This document shows, in pieces, positions 1 through 9,819 of a stretch of DNA of 52,165 bases; the first letter of the stretch is position 1; every line of letters starts with the position of its first letter. The DNA is from Pseudomonas sp. CBZ-4 (GTDB lineage: Bacteria; Pseudomonadota; Gammaproteobacteria; Pseudomonadales; Pseudomonadaceae). Made by a program: the position numbers and the translations under genes. Location: contig NZ_ANNV01000076.1 of the NCBI RefSeq assembly GCF_000346755.1, positions 1 to 52,165 of the forward strand. Direction: 5' to 3'. The notes under the pieces were generated by a model that worked only from the letters and a program-made list of their open reading frames with translations, did no database searches and was not told the origin of the DNA.

Positions 1-30
1 GATGCTATCGCAGGCAAGCCAGCTCCCACA
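1..30. repeat. REP element, right half of a REPIN cut by the window edge
   Basis: The first 30 bases match the right arm of the complete REPINs at 19401-19487 and 32960-33046, with the GCAGGCAAGCCAGCTCCCACA core. The left arm must lie before the window. A partial, degenerate copy of the same core follows up to about base 46, just before the thiolase stop codon. Confidence 0.85.
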
Positions 31-71
31 AAAGCCAGCTTCCACACTGACCTCATTTTTCCCAGTGGGGT

Positions 72-1256
72 TTAGCGCACGGCTTCGAACAGGCCCGTGG
101 CACCCATGCCGCCACCCACGCACATGGTGACGATCCCATAACGCAAATTGCGCCGCTGCAGTTCCCGCACCAAATGCCCCACCTGCCGCGAACCCGTCAT
201 GCCGAACGGATGCCCGATGGAGATCGAGCCGCCATTGACGTTGTACTTCGCGTTATCGATCTCCAACCGATTCCGCGCATACAGGCATTGCGACGCAAAC
301 GCTTCATTCAGCTCCCACAAGTCAATGTCCGCCACCTGCAAGCCCTTGGCCTTGAGCAGCTTGGGCACCGAGAACACCGGGCCGATGCCCATCTCGTCCG
401 GCTCGCAACCGGCCACGGTAAACCCACGGAAAAACGCCTTGGGCTTGAGCCCCAGCTCCAGGGCTTTTTCCAGGCTCATCACCAGGGTCATCGAGGCGCC
501 GTCGGACAATTGCGACGAGTTGCCCGCCGTCACCGAACCGTCTTCGGCGAACACCGGCTTCAAGCCTTGCAGGCTGGCCAACGTGGTGTCCGGGCGGTTG
601 CAGTCGTCGCGATCCACCACACCGTCGAGTATCTGCACCGCGCCGGTATTCTTGTCCTCGACCTTGTACTTGACCGCCATCGGCACGATTTCATCGTCGA
701 ACAAACCGTCAGCCTGGGCCTGAGCCGTGCGCTGCTGGCTTTGCAAGGCGTACAGGTCCTGTTCTTCGCGGCTGACGTTATAGCGCCGCGCGACGATCTC
801 GGCCGTCTGGCCCATGGGGAAATAGATGCCCGGCACCTGCTCCTTGAGCAGCGGGTTGATCAGGTTGTCGGTGTTGACGCTTTTCATGGTCAGGCTGATG
901 GACTCGACACCGCCAGCGACGATGATGTCGCTGCACCCCGAGGCAATCTGGTTGGCCGCAATCGCAATCGCCTGCAAGCCCGACGAACAGAAGCGGTTGA
1001 GTGTCATGCCCGCCGTGCCAGTGCCCAGTTGCGACAACACCGCCACATTGCGCCCGATGTTGTAGCCCTGGGCGCCCTCATTGGAGCCGGCGCCGACGAT
1101 GCAATCCTCCACCGTCGCCGGGTCGATGCCGTTGCGGCTGAGCAGCGCGTTGACGCAATGGGCCGCCATGTCGTCCGGGCGAGTCTGGTTGAACTTGCCG
1201 CGAAAGGATTTGGCCAGGCCGGTTCGCACGCTGTCGACGATCACTACTTCACGCAT
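72..1256 (-). CDS. Acetyl-CoA C-acyltransferase (thiolase II family)
   Basis: A 394-residue protein of full thiolase length. It should catalyse reversible thiolytic cleavage or condensation of acyl-CoA in the cytoplasm. The acylated nucleophile is Cys90 in NRFCSSG. The C-terminal catalytic pair is also present: His349 in GHPFGMTG and Cys379 in CVGGGMG. The start is supported by a GAGG six bases before the ATG. It stands alone on the minus strand downstream of the phosphotransferase gene. No FadB-like alpha subunit gene is adjacent, so whether it serves beta-oxidation or an acetoacetyl-CoA route cannot be told from the sequence. The family call is secure; the substrate is not. Confidence 0.93.
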   Translation of the reverse strand: MREVVIVDSVRTGLAKSFRGKFNQTRPDDMAAHCVNALLSRNGIDPATVEDCIVGAGSNEGAQGYNIGRNVAVLSQLGTGTAGMTLNRFCSSGLQAIAIAANQIASGCSDIIVAGGVESISLTMKSVNTDNLINPLLKEQVPGIYFPMGQTAEIVARRYNVSREEQDLYALQSQQRTAQAQADGLFDDEIVPMAVKYKVEDKNTGAVQILDGVVDRDDCNRPDTTLASLQGLKPVFAEDGSVTAGNSSQLSDGASMTLVMSLEKALELGLKPKAFFRGFTVAGCEPDEMGIGPVFSVPKLLKAKGLQVADIDLWELNEAFASQCLYARNRLEIDNAKYNVNGGSISIGHPFGMTGSRQVGHLVRELQRRNLRYGIVTMCVGGGMGATGLFEAVR

Positions 1257-1347
1257 GGGCTACCTCGATCTTGTCATGGTTGAGAGATGGATCGAGCATA
1301 GATCCAGCTGATTCCAACCGCGACGATCATTCACCCCATAGATAGGC

Positions 1348-2865
1348 CTACTTCTTCTTGCCTTTCTTATCGTGCTTGTCGGATTTCTCGAACGCCTCCT
1401 CCAGCGCCAGGTTAATGGTGCGCAGCACCTTGACCCGCGCCCAGCGCTTGTCGTTGGCCTCCACCAATGTCCAGGGCGAGACTTCGGTGCTGGTACGGTC
1501 AACCATGTCGCCGACAGCCGCACGGTAGTCATCCCACTTGTCGCGGTTGCGCCAGTCGTCTTCGGTGATCTTGAAACGCTTGAAGGGGATTTCCTCGCGG
1601 GCCTGGAAGCGTTCCAGCTGGGTCTGCTTGTCGATGGCCAGCCAGAACTTGACCACGATCACGCCCGCGTCACGCAGTTGCTCTTCGAAGTCATTGATCT
1701 CGCCATAGGCGCGCATCCAGTCGGCCCGGGTGCAGAAACCTTCAATACGCTCCACCAGCACGCGGCCGTACCAGGAGCGGTCGAACACGGTGAACATGCC
1801 GCGCGCCGGGATCTTCTGCCAGAAACGCCACAGGTACGGCTGCGCGCGCTCGTCTTCACTGGGCGCGGCAATCGGCACGATGTGGTACTGACGCGGGTCC
1901 AGCGCCGCCGCGACGCGGCGGATCGCGCCGCCCTTGCCCGCCGCATCGTTGCCTTCAAACACCGTGACCAGCGCGTGTTTGCGCATGCGTTTGTCGCGCA
2001 TCAGGCCAGACAGCCGCGCCTGCTCGGTGATCAGTTGTTCTTCGTAATCATCCTTTTCCAGGTGCTGAGTCAGGTCGAGGCTGTCGAGCAGGCTTTTCCT
2101 GTCCACCGACGCAATCAACGGCGCCGGGTTCATGCCGCTGGCCTTGCCCTTGGGCAGCTTCAGGGCATTCTGGATGCCTTCCAGCAGCAGCTTGCCGACG
2201 GTGAGGCTGCGGTAATGCGCATCCACACCCTCGATCACATGCCACGGCGCATAGTCGCGGCTGGTGCGACGCAGGATGCGCTCACCGAAGTGCACGAACT
2301 TGTCGTAGGTCTCGGACTGCTGCCAGTCCAGGGGGCTGATGCGCCAGCTGTGCAGCGGGTCATCGGCGAGGGCCTTGAGCCGCGCCTTCATTTGTTTCTT
2401 GGAGAGGTGGAACCAGAACTTGAAGATCAGCGCGCCTTCATCGCAGAGCATCTTCTCCAGGCGCTCGGCACCGGCGATGGCCTGATCCAGGCGGGCGTCC
2501 TTGATCTGCCCATGCACGCGGCTTTGCAGCATCTGGCTGTACCAGTTGCCGAAGAACACCCCCATGCGGCCCTTGGCGGGCAACTGCCGCCAGTAACGCC
2601 AGGCCGGTGGCCGGGCCAGCTCTTCGTCGGTCTGTTGGTCGAAGGTGCGCACTTCGATCAGGCGCGGGTCCATCCATTCATTGAGCAGCTTGACGGTCTC
2701 GCCCTTGCCGGCGCCTTCGATGCCGTTGATCAGGATGATCACCGGGAAGCGCTTCTGCTGTTGCAGCTCGTACTGCACTTCCAGCAAGGCCTCGCGCAGG
2801 GCGGGCACCTCGGCGTCGTAGGTGTCTTTGTCGATGGCGTGACCGATTTCGGCGGATTCGAACAT
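1348..2865 (-). CDS. pap: Polyphosphate:AMP phosphotransferase (two PPK2 domains)
   Basis: This enzyme transfers phosphate from polyphosphate to AMP to give ADP. It is built of two PPK2-like P-loop domains in tandem. The N-terminal half carries the Walker A segment NGIEGAGKGE and the C-terminal half carries EGNDAAGKGG, both followed by RSWY/NWYSQ-type lid segments. A fused double domain is the class II PPK2 architecture. I start it at the ATG at 2865 (MFESAEIG, 505 residues), because GGAG sits seven bases upstream. A longer reading frame to 2916 has no such site. The lysine-rich tail (KHDKKGKKK) is typical of the family. With cytoplasmic polyphosphate it would help rebuild the nucleotide pool. 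Confidence 0.95.
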   Translation of the reverse strand: MFESAEIGHAIDKDTYDAEVPALREALLEVQYELQQQKRFPVIILINGIEGAGKGETVKLLNEWMDPRLIEVRTFDQQTDEELARPPAWRYWRQLPAKGRMGVFFGNWYSQMLQSRVHGQIKDARLDQAIAGAERLEKMLCDEGALIFKFWFHLSKKQMKARLKALADDPLHSWRISPLDWQQSETYDKFVHFGERILRRTSRDYAPWHVIEGVDAHYRSLTVGKLLLEGIQNALKLPKGKASGMNPAPLIASVDRKSLLDSLDLTQHLEKDDYEEQLITEQARLSGLMRDKRMRKHALVTVFEGNDAAGKGGAIRRVAAALDPRQYHIVPIAAPSEDERAQPYLWRFWQKIPARGMFTVFDRSWYGRVLVERIEGFCTRADWMRAYGEINDFEEQLRDAGVIVVKFWLAIDKQTQLERFQAREEIPFKRFKITEDDWRNRDKWDDYRAAVGDMVDRTSTEVSPWTLVEANDKRWARVKVLRTINLALEEAFEKSDKHDKKGKKK

Positions 2866-3006
2866 GGGCAGCTCCGTTTCAAGATGGCTCAAGACTAGCG
2901 GATTGGGCAGCAACACGCGGGAGGAAATTCGCCCCGCGCTTGCCGTGGGTCAATTCAACGCCTGTTGATCGGCTAGAATGGCGGCCTTGCCTTTACCGAG
3001 CCGCCC

Positions 3007-4995
3007 ATGAACCCCGTATCCCACGCCCAGCTCGACTGGGACGACCAAGGCCGCCCGCACTCGCGGGTGTTCGACGATGTGTACTTCTCCGACAAGTCGG
3101 GCCTGGAAGAAACCCGCTACGTGTTCCTTGAACAGAACCGTTTGCAGGAGCGCTTTGCCGCGCTGCCGGTGGGTGGGCGCCTGGTGATTGGTGAAACGGG
3201 GTTTGGCACGGGCTTGAATTTTCTCTGCGCCTGGCAACTGTTCGAACAACACGCGGTGGCCGGCGCGCGCCTGCATTTCGTCAGCGTGGAAAAGTACCCA
3301 TTGAGCCCCGCCGACCTGCAACGCGCCCTGGCCCTGTGGCCCGAACTGCAACCCTTCGCCGAGCAGCTGCTGGCGCAGTACATCGCCATCCACCAGGGCT
3401 TCCAACGCCTGGTGCTGGACAACGGCCGCGTGACCCTGACCCTGTTGATCGGCGATGCCCTTGAGCAACTGCCACAACTGGATGCGCAGATCGATGCATG
3501 GTTTCTCGACGGTTTCGCCCCGGCGAAAAACCCGGACATGTGGACCGCCGAACTGTTCGCCGAACTGGCGCGCCTGGCCGCACCGGGCTCGACCATCAGC
3601 ACGTTTACCAGCACCGGCTGGGTACGGCGGCTCATCAACGCCGCCGGGTTCAAGATGAAACGCACGCCAGGCATCGGCCACAAATGGGAGATCCTGCGCG
3701 GCGAGTTCCTCGGCTGGCCCGCGGACGCCGCCGCGCCGCCCGCGGCTAAACCCTGGTTCGCCCGGCCGGCAGCCATTGCCGGCGAACGCCATGCCATGGT
3801 CATTGGCGGTGGCCTCGCCGGGTGTGCCACCGCCGCCAGCCTCGCCGCTCGGGGCTGGCGCGTCAGCCTGTTGGAACGGCATGCCGAGCTGGCCCAGGAA
3901 GCGTCAGGCAACCCCCAGGGCGTGCTGTACCTCAAGTTGTCAGCCCATGGCACGGCGTTGTCCCAGTTGATCCTCAGCGGCTTCGGCCACACCCGGCGCC
4001 TGCTGGAACACCTGCACCGTGGCGTCGATTGGGATGGCTGCGGCGTGCTGCAACTGGCATTCAATGCCAAGGAAGCCGAGCGCCAGGCGCAGCTGGCCGA
4101 GGCCTTTGCGCCTGAACTGTTGCACCTGTTGGACCGCAGCCAGGCGCAGCAACAAGCCGGCATCTCGCTGGAACAGGGCGGGCTGTTTTTCCCTGAGGGC
4201 GGTTGGGTCCACCCGCCCGCGCTGTGCCAATGGCAAGCGGCACACCCGTTGATCCACGTGCTCACGCACCACAATGCCGTTGAACTGCAATTCGTCGATC
4301 AGCAGTGGCAGGCCCGTGACGGCGACACCTTGCTGGCCAGCGCCAGTGTCGTGGTACTGGCCGGCGCCGCCGACATCAAGCACTTTGCGCCCAGCGCCGA
4401 CTTGCCCCTCAAGCGTATCCGCGGGCAGATCACCCGGCTGCAACAAACCCCGGCCAGCCAGGCTCTGGCCACGGTGGTCTGTGCCGAAGGGTATGTGGCC
4501 CCGGCACGCCTGGGGGAACACACCCTCGGCGCCAGCTTCGACTTCAAAAGCGACGACCTCACGCCCACCGCCGCCGAACACGCCGGCAACCTGGAGATGC
4601 TGCGGGAAATCTCCGCAGACCTGCTGCAGCGCCTGGGCGCCGACCACCTCGCGCCGGAGCAGCTGCAAGGCCGCGCGGCCTTCCGCTGCACCAGCCCCGA
4701 TTACCTGCCCATCGTCGGGCCGTTGGCCGAGCGCGAAGCGTTCGACCAGGCCTATGCCGTGCTGAGCAAGGATGCCCGGCAAGTGCCGGACACACCCTGC
4801 CCCTGGCTGCCGGGCTTATATATCAACAGCGGCCACGGTTCGCGCGGGTTGATCACCGCTCCGCTGTGCGGCGAGCTGCTCGCGGCCTGGCTGGATAACG
4901 AGCCGTCGCCGCTGCCGCGCAGTGTGGCCGAGGCCTGCCATCCCAACCGTTTTGCCCTGCGTGCATTGGTACGCAACTCACTGGCGGCGCGTTAG
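3007..4995 (+). CDS. mnmC: Bifunctional tRNA mnm5(s2)U34 enzyme MnmC (methyltransferase plus FAD oxidoreductase)
   Basis: MnmC finishes the wobble uridine of certain tRNAs. Its C-terminal FAD domain removes the carboxymethyl group from cmnm5(s2)U34, and its N-terminal domain methylates the resulting nm5 group with SAM. Residues 1-240 hold the SAM-binding GETGFGTGLNF motif and the DGFAPAKNPDMW active-site segment. Near residue 262 a Rossmann GGGLAGC motif opens the DAO-type FAD domain, which ends in NSGHGSRG. The full length of 662 residues is normal for the fused gammaproteobacterial enzyme. The last 18 bases overlap the convergent 3' end of the giant NEL gene. Confidence 0.97.
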   Translation: MNPVSHAQLDWDDQGRPHSRVFDDVYFSDKSGLEETRYVFLEQNRLQERFAALPVGGRLVIGETGFGTGLNFLCAWQLFEQHAVAGARLHFVSVEKYPLSPADLQRALALWPELQPFAEQLLAQYIAIHQGFQRLVLDNGRVTLTLLIGDALEQLPQLDAQIDAWFLDGFAPAKNPDMWTAELFAELARLAAPGSTISTFTSTGWVRRLINAAGFKMKRTPGIGHKWEILRGEFLGWPADAAAPPAAKPWFARPAAIAGERHAMVIGGGLAGCATAASLAARGWRVSLLERHAELAQEASGNPQGVLYLKLSAHGTALSQLILSGFGHTRRLLEHLHRGVDWDGCGVLQLAFNAKEAERQAQLAEAFAPELLHLLDRSQAQQQAGISLEQGGLFFPEGGWVHPPALCQWQAAHPLIHVLTHHNAVELQFVDQQWQARDGDTLLASASVVVLAGAADIKHFAPSADLPLKRIRGQITRLQQTPASQALATVVCAEGYVAPARLGEHTLGASFDFKSDDLTPTAAEHAGNLEMLREISADLLQRLGADHLAPEQLQGRAAFRCTSPDYLPIVGPLAEREAFDQAYAVLSKDARQVPDTPCPWLPGLYINSGHGSRGLITAPLCGELLAAWLDNEPSPLPRSVAEACHPNRFALRALVRNSLAAR

Positions 4996-7900
4996 GCAGG
5001 ACGCAAGCCGGACATCGGAGCGGGTAACTTCATCATCCGTGAGGCGCTCGATTTCTGCCGCTTCGGCTTGATCCTTCGCCTCCATGATTGCGTTTGCCTG
5101 TTTAATCATTTCGGCGTCGGAGAGGGGCGGGGTTTGGCTCTCCAGCGCGGCCAAGCGCGCATGGAACGGCTTGAACAGGGCTGTAAACCCATCAGCCGCG
5201 GTTCGCCTCAAATAGGCTATCCAGAACGGCATCTTGCAGATGTACGTCAACAATTCCGAAGAAAGCTCGGCACGCCTCACCGCGGCGTCGGCCGCGGCCA
5301 GGTCTGACGGTTTTACACCCGCCAGCTCCTTGAGGTGCAAATCCCTGGGTTGCCCCGGCAGCTTCAGGCTCTGCGCCAGACGGGTACGAAAGAACAGGCT
5401 GACCTCCACCCCATCCAACGTGGGGTCCTGGCGACTGTGGGCCAAAGCCAGGTCCTCCACCTTGTTCAGGCGGAAGAATTTCTTGGCCGTCTCGAGCATC
5501 TGCCGGGCACTGACCTGCGCGCCGGCGGCCACGTGGGAGTCCTCGTGGATTTCGACCAGCACTTCAAGGTCACTGAAGTTTGCGGCGGCGGCGTCATCGC
5601 AGTTGATCGGCGTGGCCGCCCGCTGGAACACCTCTTCACGCAGATCGGCATCTGCCGCCGTTGCATTCAATACCCGCCAGACGCGCCGCTCCAGGTCGAC
5701 GCGCACCTGGGCCGCGTCTGCCGTATCGCTCAACCAGCCCAGCAGGCTGAAGAGCGCATCGCTGTTCGGCTCGTCTTTCAACGCGGCCCAAATGTTCTCC
5801 TTTTGCGCGTACTGGGCGTAGCCCTCATCGGTCAACCATGCTTCACGCGCCACTTGTTCACCCACACGCTCATTATCATCGGCCATGTATCCCATGCCCT
5901 GCCCCGTACGCTCGCGGTAAGCCACCAACAGGCTTTGGCTGGCGGTCGATAACGGGTTGTTCTTCAAATTGATCACTTGGCCATAGCGACGGGGCATCTG
6001 CGCGAGCCACTCAGGCAATTCCTTGATCTCATTGCCACGCAAATCAAGACGCTCCAGGTACGGCAGACGCCTGACCCACTCGGGGAACTCGCTCAAGCGG
6101 CAATCGCTGAGCACCAATTCGCGCAGCTCGAAATGGCGGCTGACATCCGGTGGATCAATCAATGGGTTGCCGGCCAGGTTGAGGGACTTCAAGGTGCGCA
6201 TCTGCGCGAGCGACGTGCGCATCGCCTCGGTCATTTGCAACCTGTTGCGCGCCAGGTTCAGATGCTCCAGTGTCGGCATTGCGGACAACGCGTCGGGCAG
6301 TTGCGACAGCTGGTTATCTGCCAGTTCAAGCCCCTTCACATTTTTGAAGTGCCGCAGAAAAGGCGTGGGATCACGGTTCAGTTCCATGTGCCGTAAAGAC
6401 AACCAGTGCACCCGGTCAAAACTGACCTGCGCGGGCAAGACCGGGAAGTCGCCGAAAAACAGCCGATCCAACTCCAGGCCCGGTACGTCGACGCCGTGAT
6501 CGTCCTTCAGCAGCGACTGCCCGCGCCAGGCCCGCTCAATGGCAGTCAGCACCTGGCCGCGGCTCAAGCGCAACTGCGAGGGCGGCAGGCCGTCAGCAAG
6601 CGGAGCGATGCGCTCCCTGCTCCAGGGGCGCAATGCCTTGCGCAACGCCGCGAATTGCTGTTGCAACGCCTTGACCCTCTTGGCCCGCCCCATGGGGCCC
6701 ATCCCCGCCGCCTCCAGCCATGCCGACACTTGTGCATCGTCCAACAAGGGATAGAGTTTCTTGACCTTGCGCACCAGTGCCGGGGCAAATTCCGTGGGAC
6801 GCTGCGACACGCCCTTCTGCGCCTGCACGCAACTGGGCGCCTCCTCGGCAATACCGCGCTCAGGCCACAGGTAATGGGCAACGCGATCCCGTTCATCCTG
6901 TGACTTGAAGCGCAACTGACTGCGCAGATGGCCCACCGAGTGGTCCCCCCTCAGGTTCATTGCCCGGCGTTGCACCGGCGACAAGCAATCCACCACGGCC
7001 TGCAACAAACCGTCCGGCCCGCTCACCCGCGTGTTCAGGCTTTTACCCTGCTCATCGAAGGCCTGGAAACCCTGGTGGCTGCGGACAATGCGACGGCGCA
7101 CCGCCGCCGTCGAGGGCCCGACCTGGTCCAGTACCTTGCCGGTCAAGCTGTCTTCGTGCACCTGCAACAACAAGTCCGCGGGCCAGCGACTCAGGCGTGC
7201 GAGCATCGCGAAGATCACCCGCCGGGTCGAAGCACCGGCCAAGGGTGGCCAGTACAATCCCATCAGCGCCTGATCTTCGGCCATTTGGTCAACCACCTCA
7301 CGCGCACGCTGCCCCAGGGACAGTGGAATACGACGGTTCTGGATCAAGAGACGGCGGTCCATGGAAGACGCATTGGCCCGCAGCTCCCTGGCGACGCGAC
7401 GCGGCAGTTGGGAAAACCGCTCCCGCAGCGGCGCCATCTCGTCATCAATGACGCCTTTGTATTCGTCATACAATTTCTCATACAGGCGGCGATGCCGGCC
7501 CTTCACGGTCTCCAGCAGCTGGCGTTTGAGCAGGACCGGAGCCTCATCGGGCGTGGTGGTCTTACCCAGCAATGCGCGGCGCTCATCGTCCGACAAGGCG
7601 GCCAGCAAGGTATCGAATACCTGCCCCGCCTTGAGCTGCTGCTCGGTGATATGAATGCTCTGGTCTTCGTAGTCGAAGGGCGCGAGGTCAGGGTGGCTTT
7701 CCAGCAAGTTGCCGCGGTTGTCCAGCAATTCGAAAAATCGCTCCCTCGGCCAACCCGGCATCAGCGGCAAAGCCAGGATCTGGGTGCGTGCAGTACGCGG
7801 GTCGAGGTTGCCCTCTTTGGCCAGGGCATCGGCGAAGTCGAGGACTTTCTGATGCAGCTTGAAACGCGCCACGGTGTCCTGGAAACGCTCCGGCAGGGGC

Positions 7901-9819
7901 GCGTGTTCGAGCGCCAGGCGCTGCAGGCCGGCCAGGTCGGTCTGGTGGATGGCCGCGATAGATTGCAGCGCCTCGGACGGCATATCCCCCAGGGTCGGAT
8001 CGATTCGACGCAACGCGTACGTCGGGTCTGTCCATTCCTCCGGGCGCTCGAAGACATGCTGCCATCCCCCCTTGAGGTTGTGCCGCAGCGGCGGTCGATA
8101 GGCCGTCGCGCGTGTGGGATGTTTCAGGCACCATTCACCCAGGCTGGCGTCGTAGCCAATGGCATAGGCTGCGTCGTTGATCTGGACATACGAACTGCCG
8201 TTCACCTGATGCACACCGCGCGTATTGGCCACCCAGGGATCAGGCAACCCGCCGGGCTGGCGATAAAAACTGAGCTCAGGTCGCCATAGACGGCAACGCC
8301 TGTCCGCCAGCTCCACCGCCTCGAACTTCTCGAAGTACGCGGCCGACGACGTCTGGTTACGCTTGAGCGAGCCCACCACACGTCCACCCACCGCAAATGC
8401 GATCAGGCTGGCAACGTTCTGTGCCACCGAAATCAAGTGCTTGAGCGCATCCGCATTGTCGCCGTGGCTCCAGTCCTCGGCGCCGTCATACACCTCACCA
8501 AGCAGTTGGCCAATGGCCACGCCCAGCATCAATTGGCCGAGCACGGGTACGAAAAGACCCGCAGCGTTCAAAAGCTCCAACCCCGCGTCGGCGTAGTCCA
8601 GCAGGCGTTGATAGCGTGCGTCTTCATCCACCTGTGCCGTCGGTACCGCCAGCACCCGAACATCGAGCTGGATTTTGCCCAGGCAACTGCGGAAGAAAAA
8701 ATCGTCAAGGTTGCCGATGGGTTTTATGGCCTGTAACGACCCCAGGGTCGGATCCTTTTTGAAATTGCCAAGAAAACTCGCACGCTCCAACTCGTCCAGA
8801 TAACACTCGAAAAAAGCCAGGTAGGAGGCGGTCTTCAAACTTGACGTGAGGTACGCCTTGAAATCCTCAAGGGACGCATACTCGAACCAGGGCCGCTGCG
8901 GCTCGTTGGGCATATAGACGATGAACTCGTCGGCATCCCACTCACCCAGCGTATCTTCGGAGAACACCAACACGCCCCACACGCAGGCCTTGGAAATCTT
9001 CAAGCCTTGCCAGACCAGGGGCTTGGCGGCGGCCTTCCATTTGACCACCCAGTCCACCGACGGGTTGTCCTTGATCAGTTTGAGCAGCCGGGTGTAGTTC
9101 GCCCGCGAGATGTGGTTCTTGGCCCGGGCGATGTGCAAGTCAATCAGCATATCGGCACGCATGCCGTGCCCCACATCGATGGCCGCCTGGGAGTAGCCAC
9201 CCGGCGAAGAGACCTCGTCAAAGGCCGTCAAGCCGAAGACTTCAAATATATGTTCCTGGTAGGCGCCGCCCAGATCCAGGTCCCGGCAGTAACCGGCAAA
9301 CTGCTGCGCAGTGATGCCGGTGGCGACGGTCTGGTCCTTGTGGTGAATCGCGGCATCGTTCGACAAGCCATCCGGCCGGGCTTCGGCTGCGGAAAAATTC
9401 TGCATGGCCGCCAGCAACAGGCTGGACTTCTCCACGGTGAACGCCCTGATCGCAAGGCCGGTGATCTGGGTCGAACCGACCGTCTGCGTCCGCGTCCACT
9501 CCAGGTAGTCGTGGCCCACATCCAACTCGGCGTGCCCTTTTTGAACCAGGTACGCCCTCAACTTGCTGGTGCAGAACGTATCCAATGGCTTGAGCTGTTT
9601 AAGACGACTGGCAAGATTGCGACGAGCGGCTTCGCTGCGCCGGTAGTCCTCCTCAAGGGCTTCCATCACCGATGAAGGCGCTTGCACCATCCAGTGGGGC
9701 AGGGTCTTGTGCAGCACCTGCGCCTTGTCCAGGTCGCCGGTCAGGTCCAGCAGGGCACCGTCCAGCTCGTCCCGGGTCATCGGGGCAGTGAGCGTATATA
9801 AATCGGGGGTCTCGGTCAT
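4978..9819 (-). CDS. Giant LRR/NEL-type E3 ubiquitin ligase-like effector (DUF6543 N-terminal region)
   Basis: A 1613-residue protein. The N-terminal half resembles the dermonecrotic-toxin/DUF6543 proteins common in Pseudomonas. It has a hydrophobic hairpin at about residues 415-500 containing FVPVLGQ. Leucine-rich repeats occupy about 1150-1290 (LELADNQLSQLP, LNLARNRL, LNLAGNPL, LDLRGNEIKELP). The C-terminal 300 residues match the novel E3 ligase (NEL) domain of IpaH/SspH effectors. The catalytic Cys-x-Asp is seen as INCDD, with Cys at about 1407. NEL domains transfer ubiquitin to host proteins, so a eukaryotic target is inferred. I prefer the ATG at 9819 because AGGA lies eight bases before it; the ATG at 9828 has no spaced site. 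No signal peptide, secretion genes or chaperone are visible nearby. It overlaps mnmC by 18 bases. Confidence 0.88.
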   Translation of the reverse strand: MTETPDLYTLTAPMTRDELDGALLDLTGDLDKAQVLHKTLPHWMVQAPSSVMEALEEDYRRSEAARRNLASRLKQLKPLDTFCTSKLRAYLVQKGHAELDVGHDYLEWTRTQTVGSTQITGLAIRAFTVEKSSLLLAAMQNFSAAEARPDGLSNDAAIHHKDQTVATGITAQQFAGYCRDLDLGGAYQEHIFEVFGLTAFDEVSSPGGYSQAAIDVGHGMRADMLIDLHIARAKNHISRANYTRLLKLIKDNPSVDWVVKWKAAAKPLVWQGLKISKACVWGVLVFSEDTLGEWDADEFIVYMPNEPQRPWFEYASLEDFKAYLTSSLKTASYLAFFECYLDELERASFLGNFKKDPTLGSLQAIKPIGNLDDFFFRSCLGKIQLDVRVLAVPTAQVDEDARYQRLLDYADAGLELLNAAGLFVPVLGQLMLGVAIGQLLGEVYDGAEDWSHGDNADALKHLISVAQNVASLIAFAVGGRVVGSLKRNQTSSAAYFEKFEAVELADRRCRLWRPELSFYRQPGGLPDPWVANTRGVHQVNGSSYVQINDAAYAIGYDASLGEWCLKHPTRATAYRPPLRHNLKGGWQHVFERPEEWTDPTYALRRIDPTLGDMPSEALQSIAAIHQTDLAGLQRLALEHAPLPERFQDTVARFKLHQKVLDFADALAKEGNLDPRTARTQILALPLMPGWPRERFFELLDNRGNLLESHPDLAPFDYEDQSIHITEQQLKAGQVFDTLLAALSDDERRALLGKTTTPDEAPVLLKRQLLETVKGRHRRLYEKLYDEYKGVIDDEMAPLRERFSQLPRRVARELRANASSMDRRLLIQNRRIPLSLGQRAREVVDQMAEDQALMGLYWPPLAGASTRRVIFAMLARLSRWPADLLLQVHEDSLTGKVLDQVGPSTAAVRRRIVRSHQGFQAFDEQGKSLNTRVSGPDGLLQAVVDCLSPVQRRAMNLRGDHSVGHLRSQLRFKSQDERDRVAHYLWPERGIAEEAPSCVQAQKGVSQRPTEFAPALVRKVKKLYPLLDDAQVSAWLEAAGMGPMGRAKRVKALQQQFAALRKALRPWSRERIAPLADGLPPSQLRLSRGQVLTAIERAWRGQSLLKDDHGVDVPGLELDRLFFGDFPVLPAQVSFDRVHWLSLRHMELNRDPTPFLRHFKNVKGLELADNQLSQLPDALSAMPTLEHLNLARNRLQMTEAMRTSLAQMRTLKSLNLAGNPLIDPPDVSRHFELRELVLSDCRLSEFPEWVRRLPYLERLDLRGNEIKELPEWLAQMPRRYGQVINLKNNPLSTASQSLLVAYRERTGQGMGYMADDNERVGEQVAREAWLTDEGYAQYAQKENIWAALKDEPNSDALFSLLGWLSDTADAAQVRVDLERRVWRVLNATAADADLREEVFQRAATPINCDDAAAANFSDLEVLVEIHEDSHVAAGAQVSARQMLETAKKFFRLNKVEDLALAHSRQDPTLDGVEVSLFFRTRLAQSLKLPGQPRDLHLKELAGVKPSDLAAADAAVRRAELSSELLTYICKMPFWIAYLRRTAADGFTALFKPFHARLAALESQTPPLSDAEMIKQANAIMEAKDQAEAAEIERLTDDEVTRSDVRLASCLTRRQ

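Noticed and set aside
174..1283. Long plus-strand open frame opposite the thiolase gene
   Set aside because: It is antisense to a secure gene, His/Arg/Gln-rich, with no family resemblance; a typical high-GC shadow.
6928..8289. 453-codon plus-strand frame inside the giant NEL gene
   Set aside because: Antisense shadow; no ribosome site and low-complexity composition.
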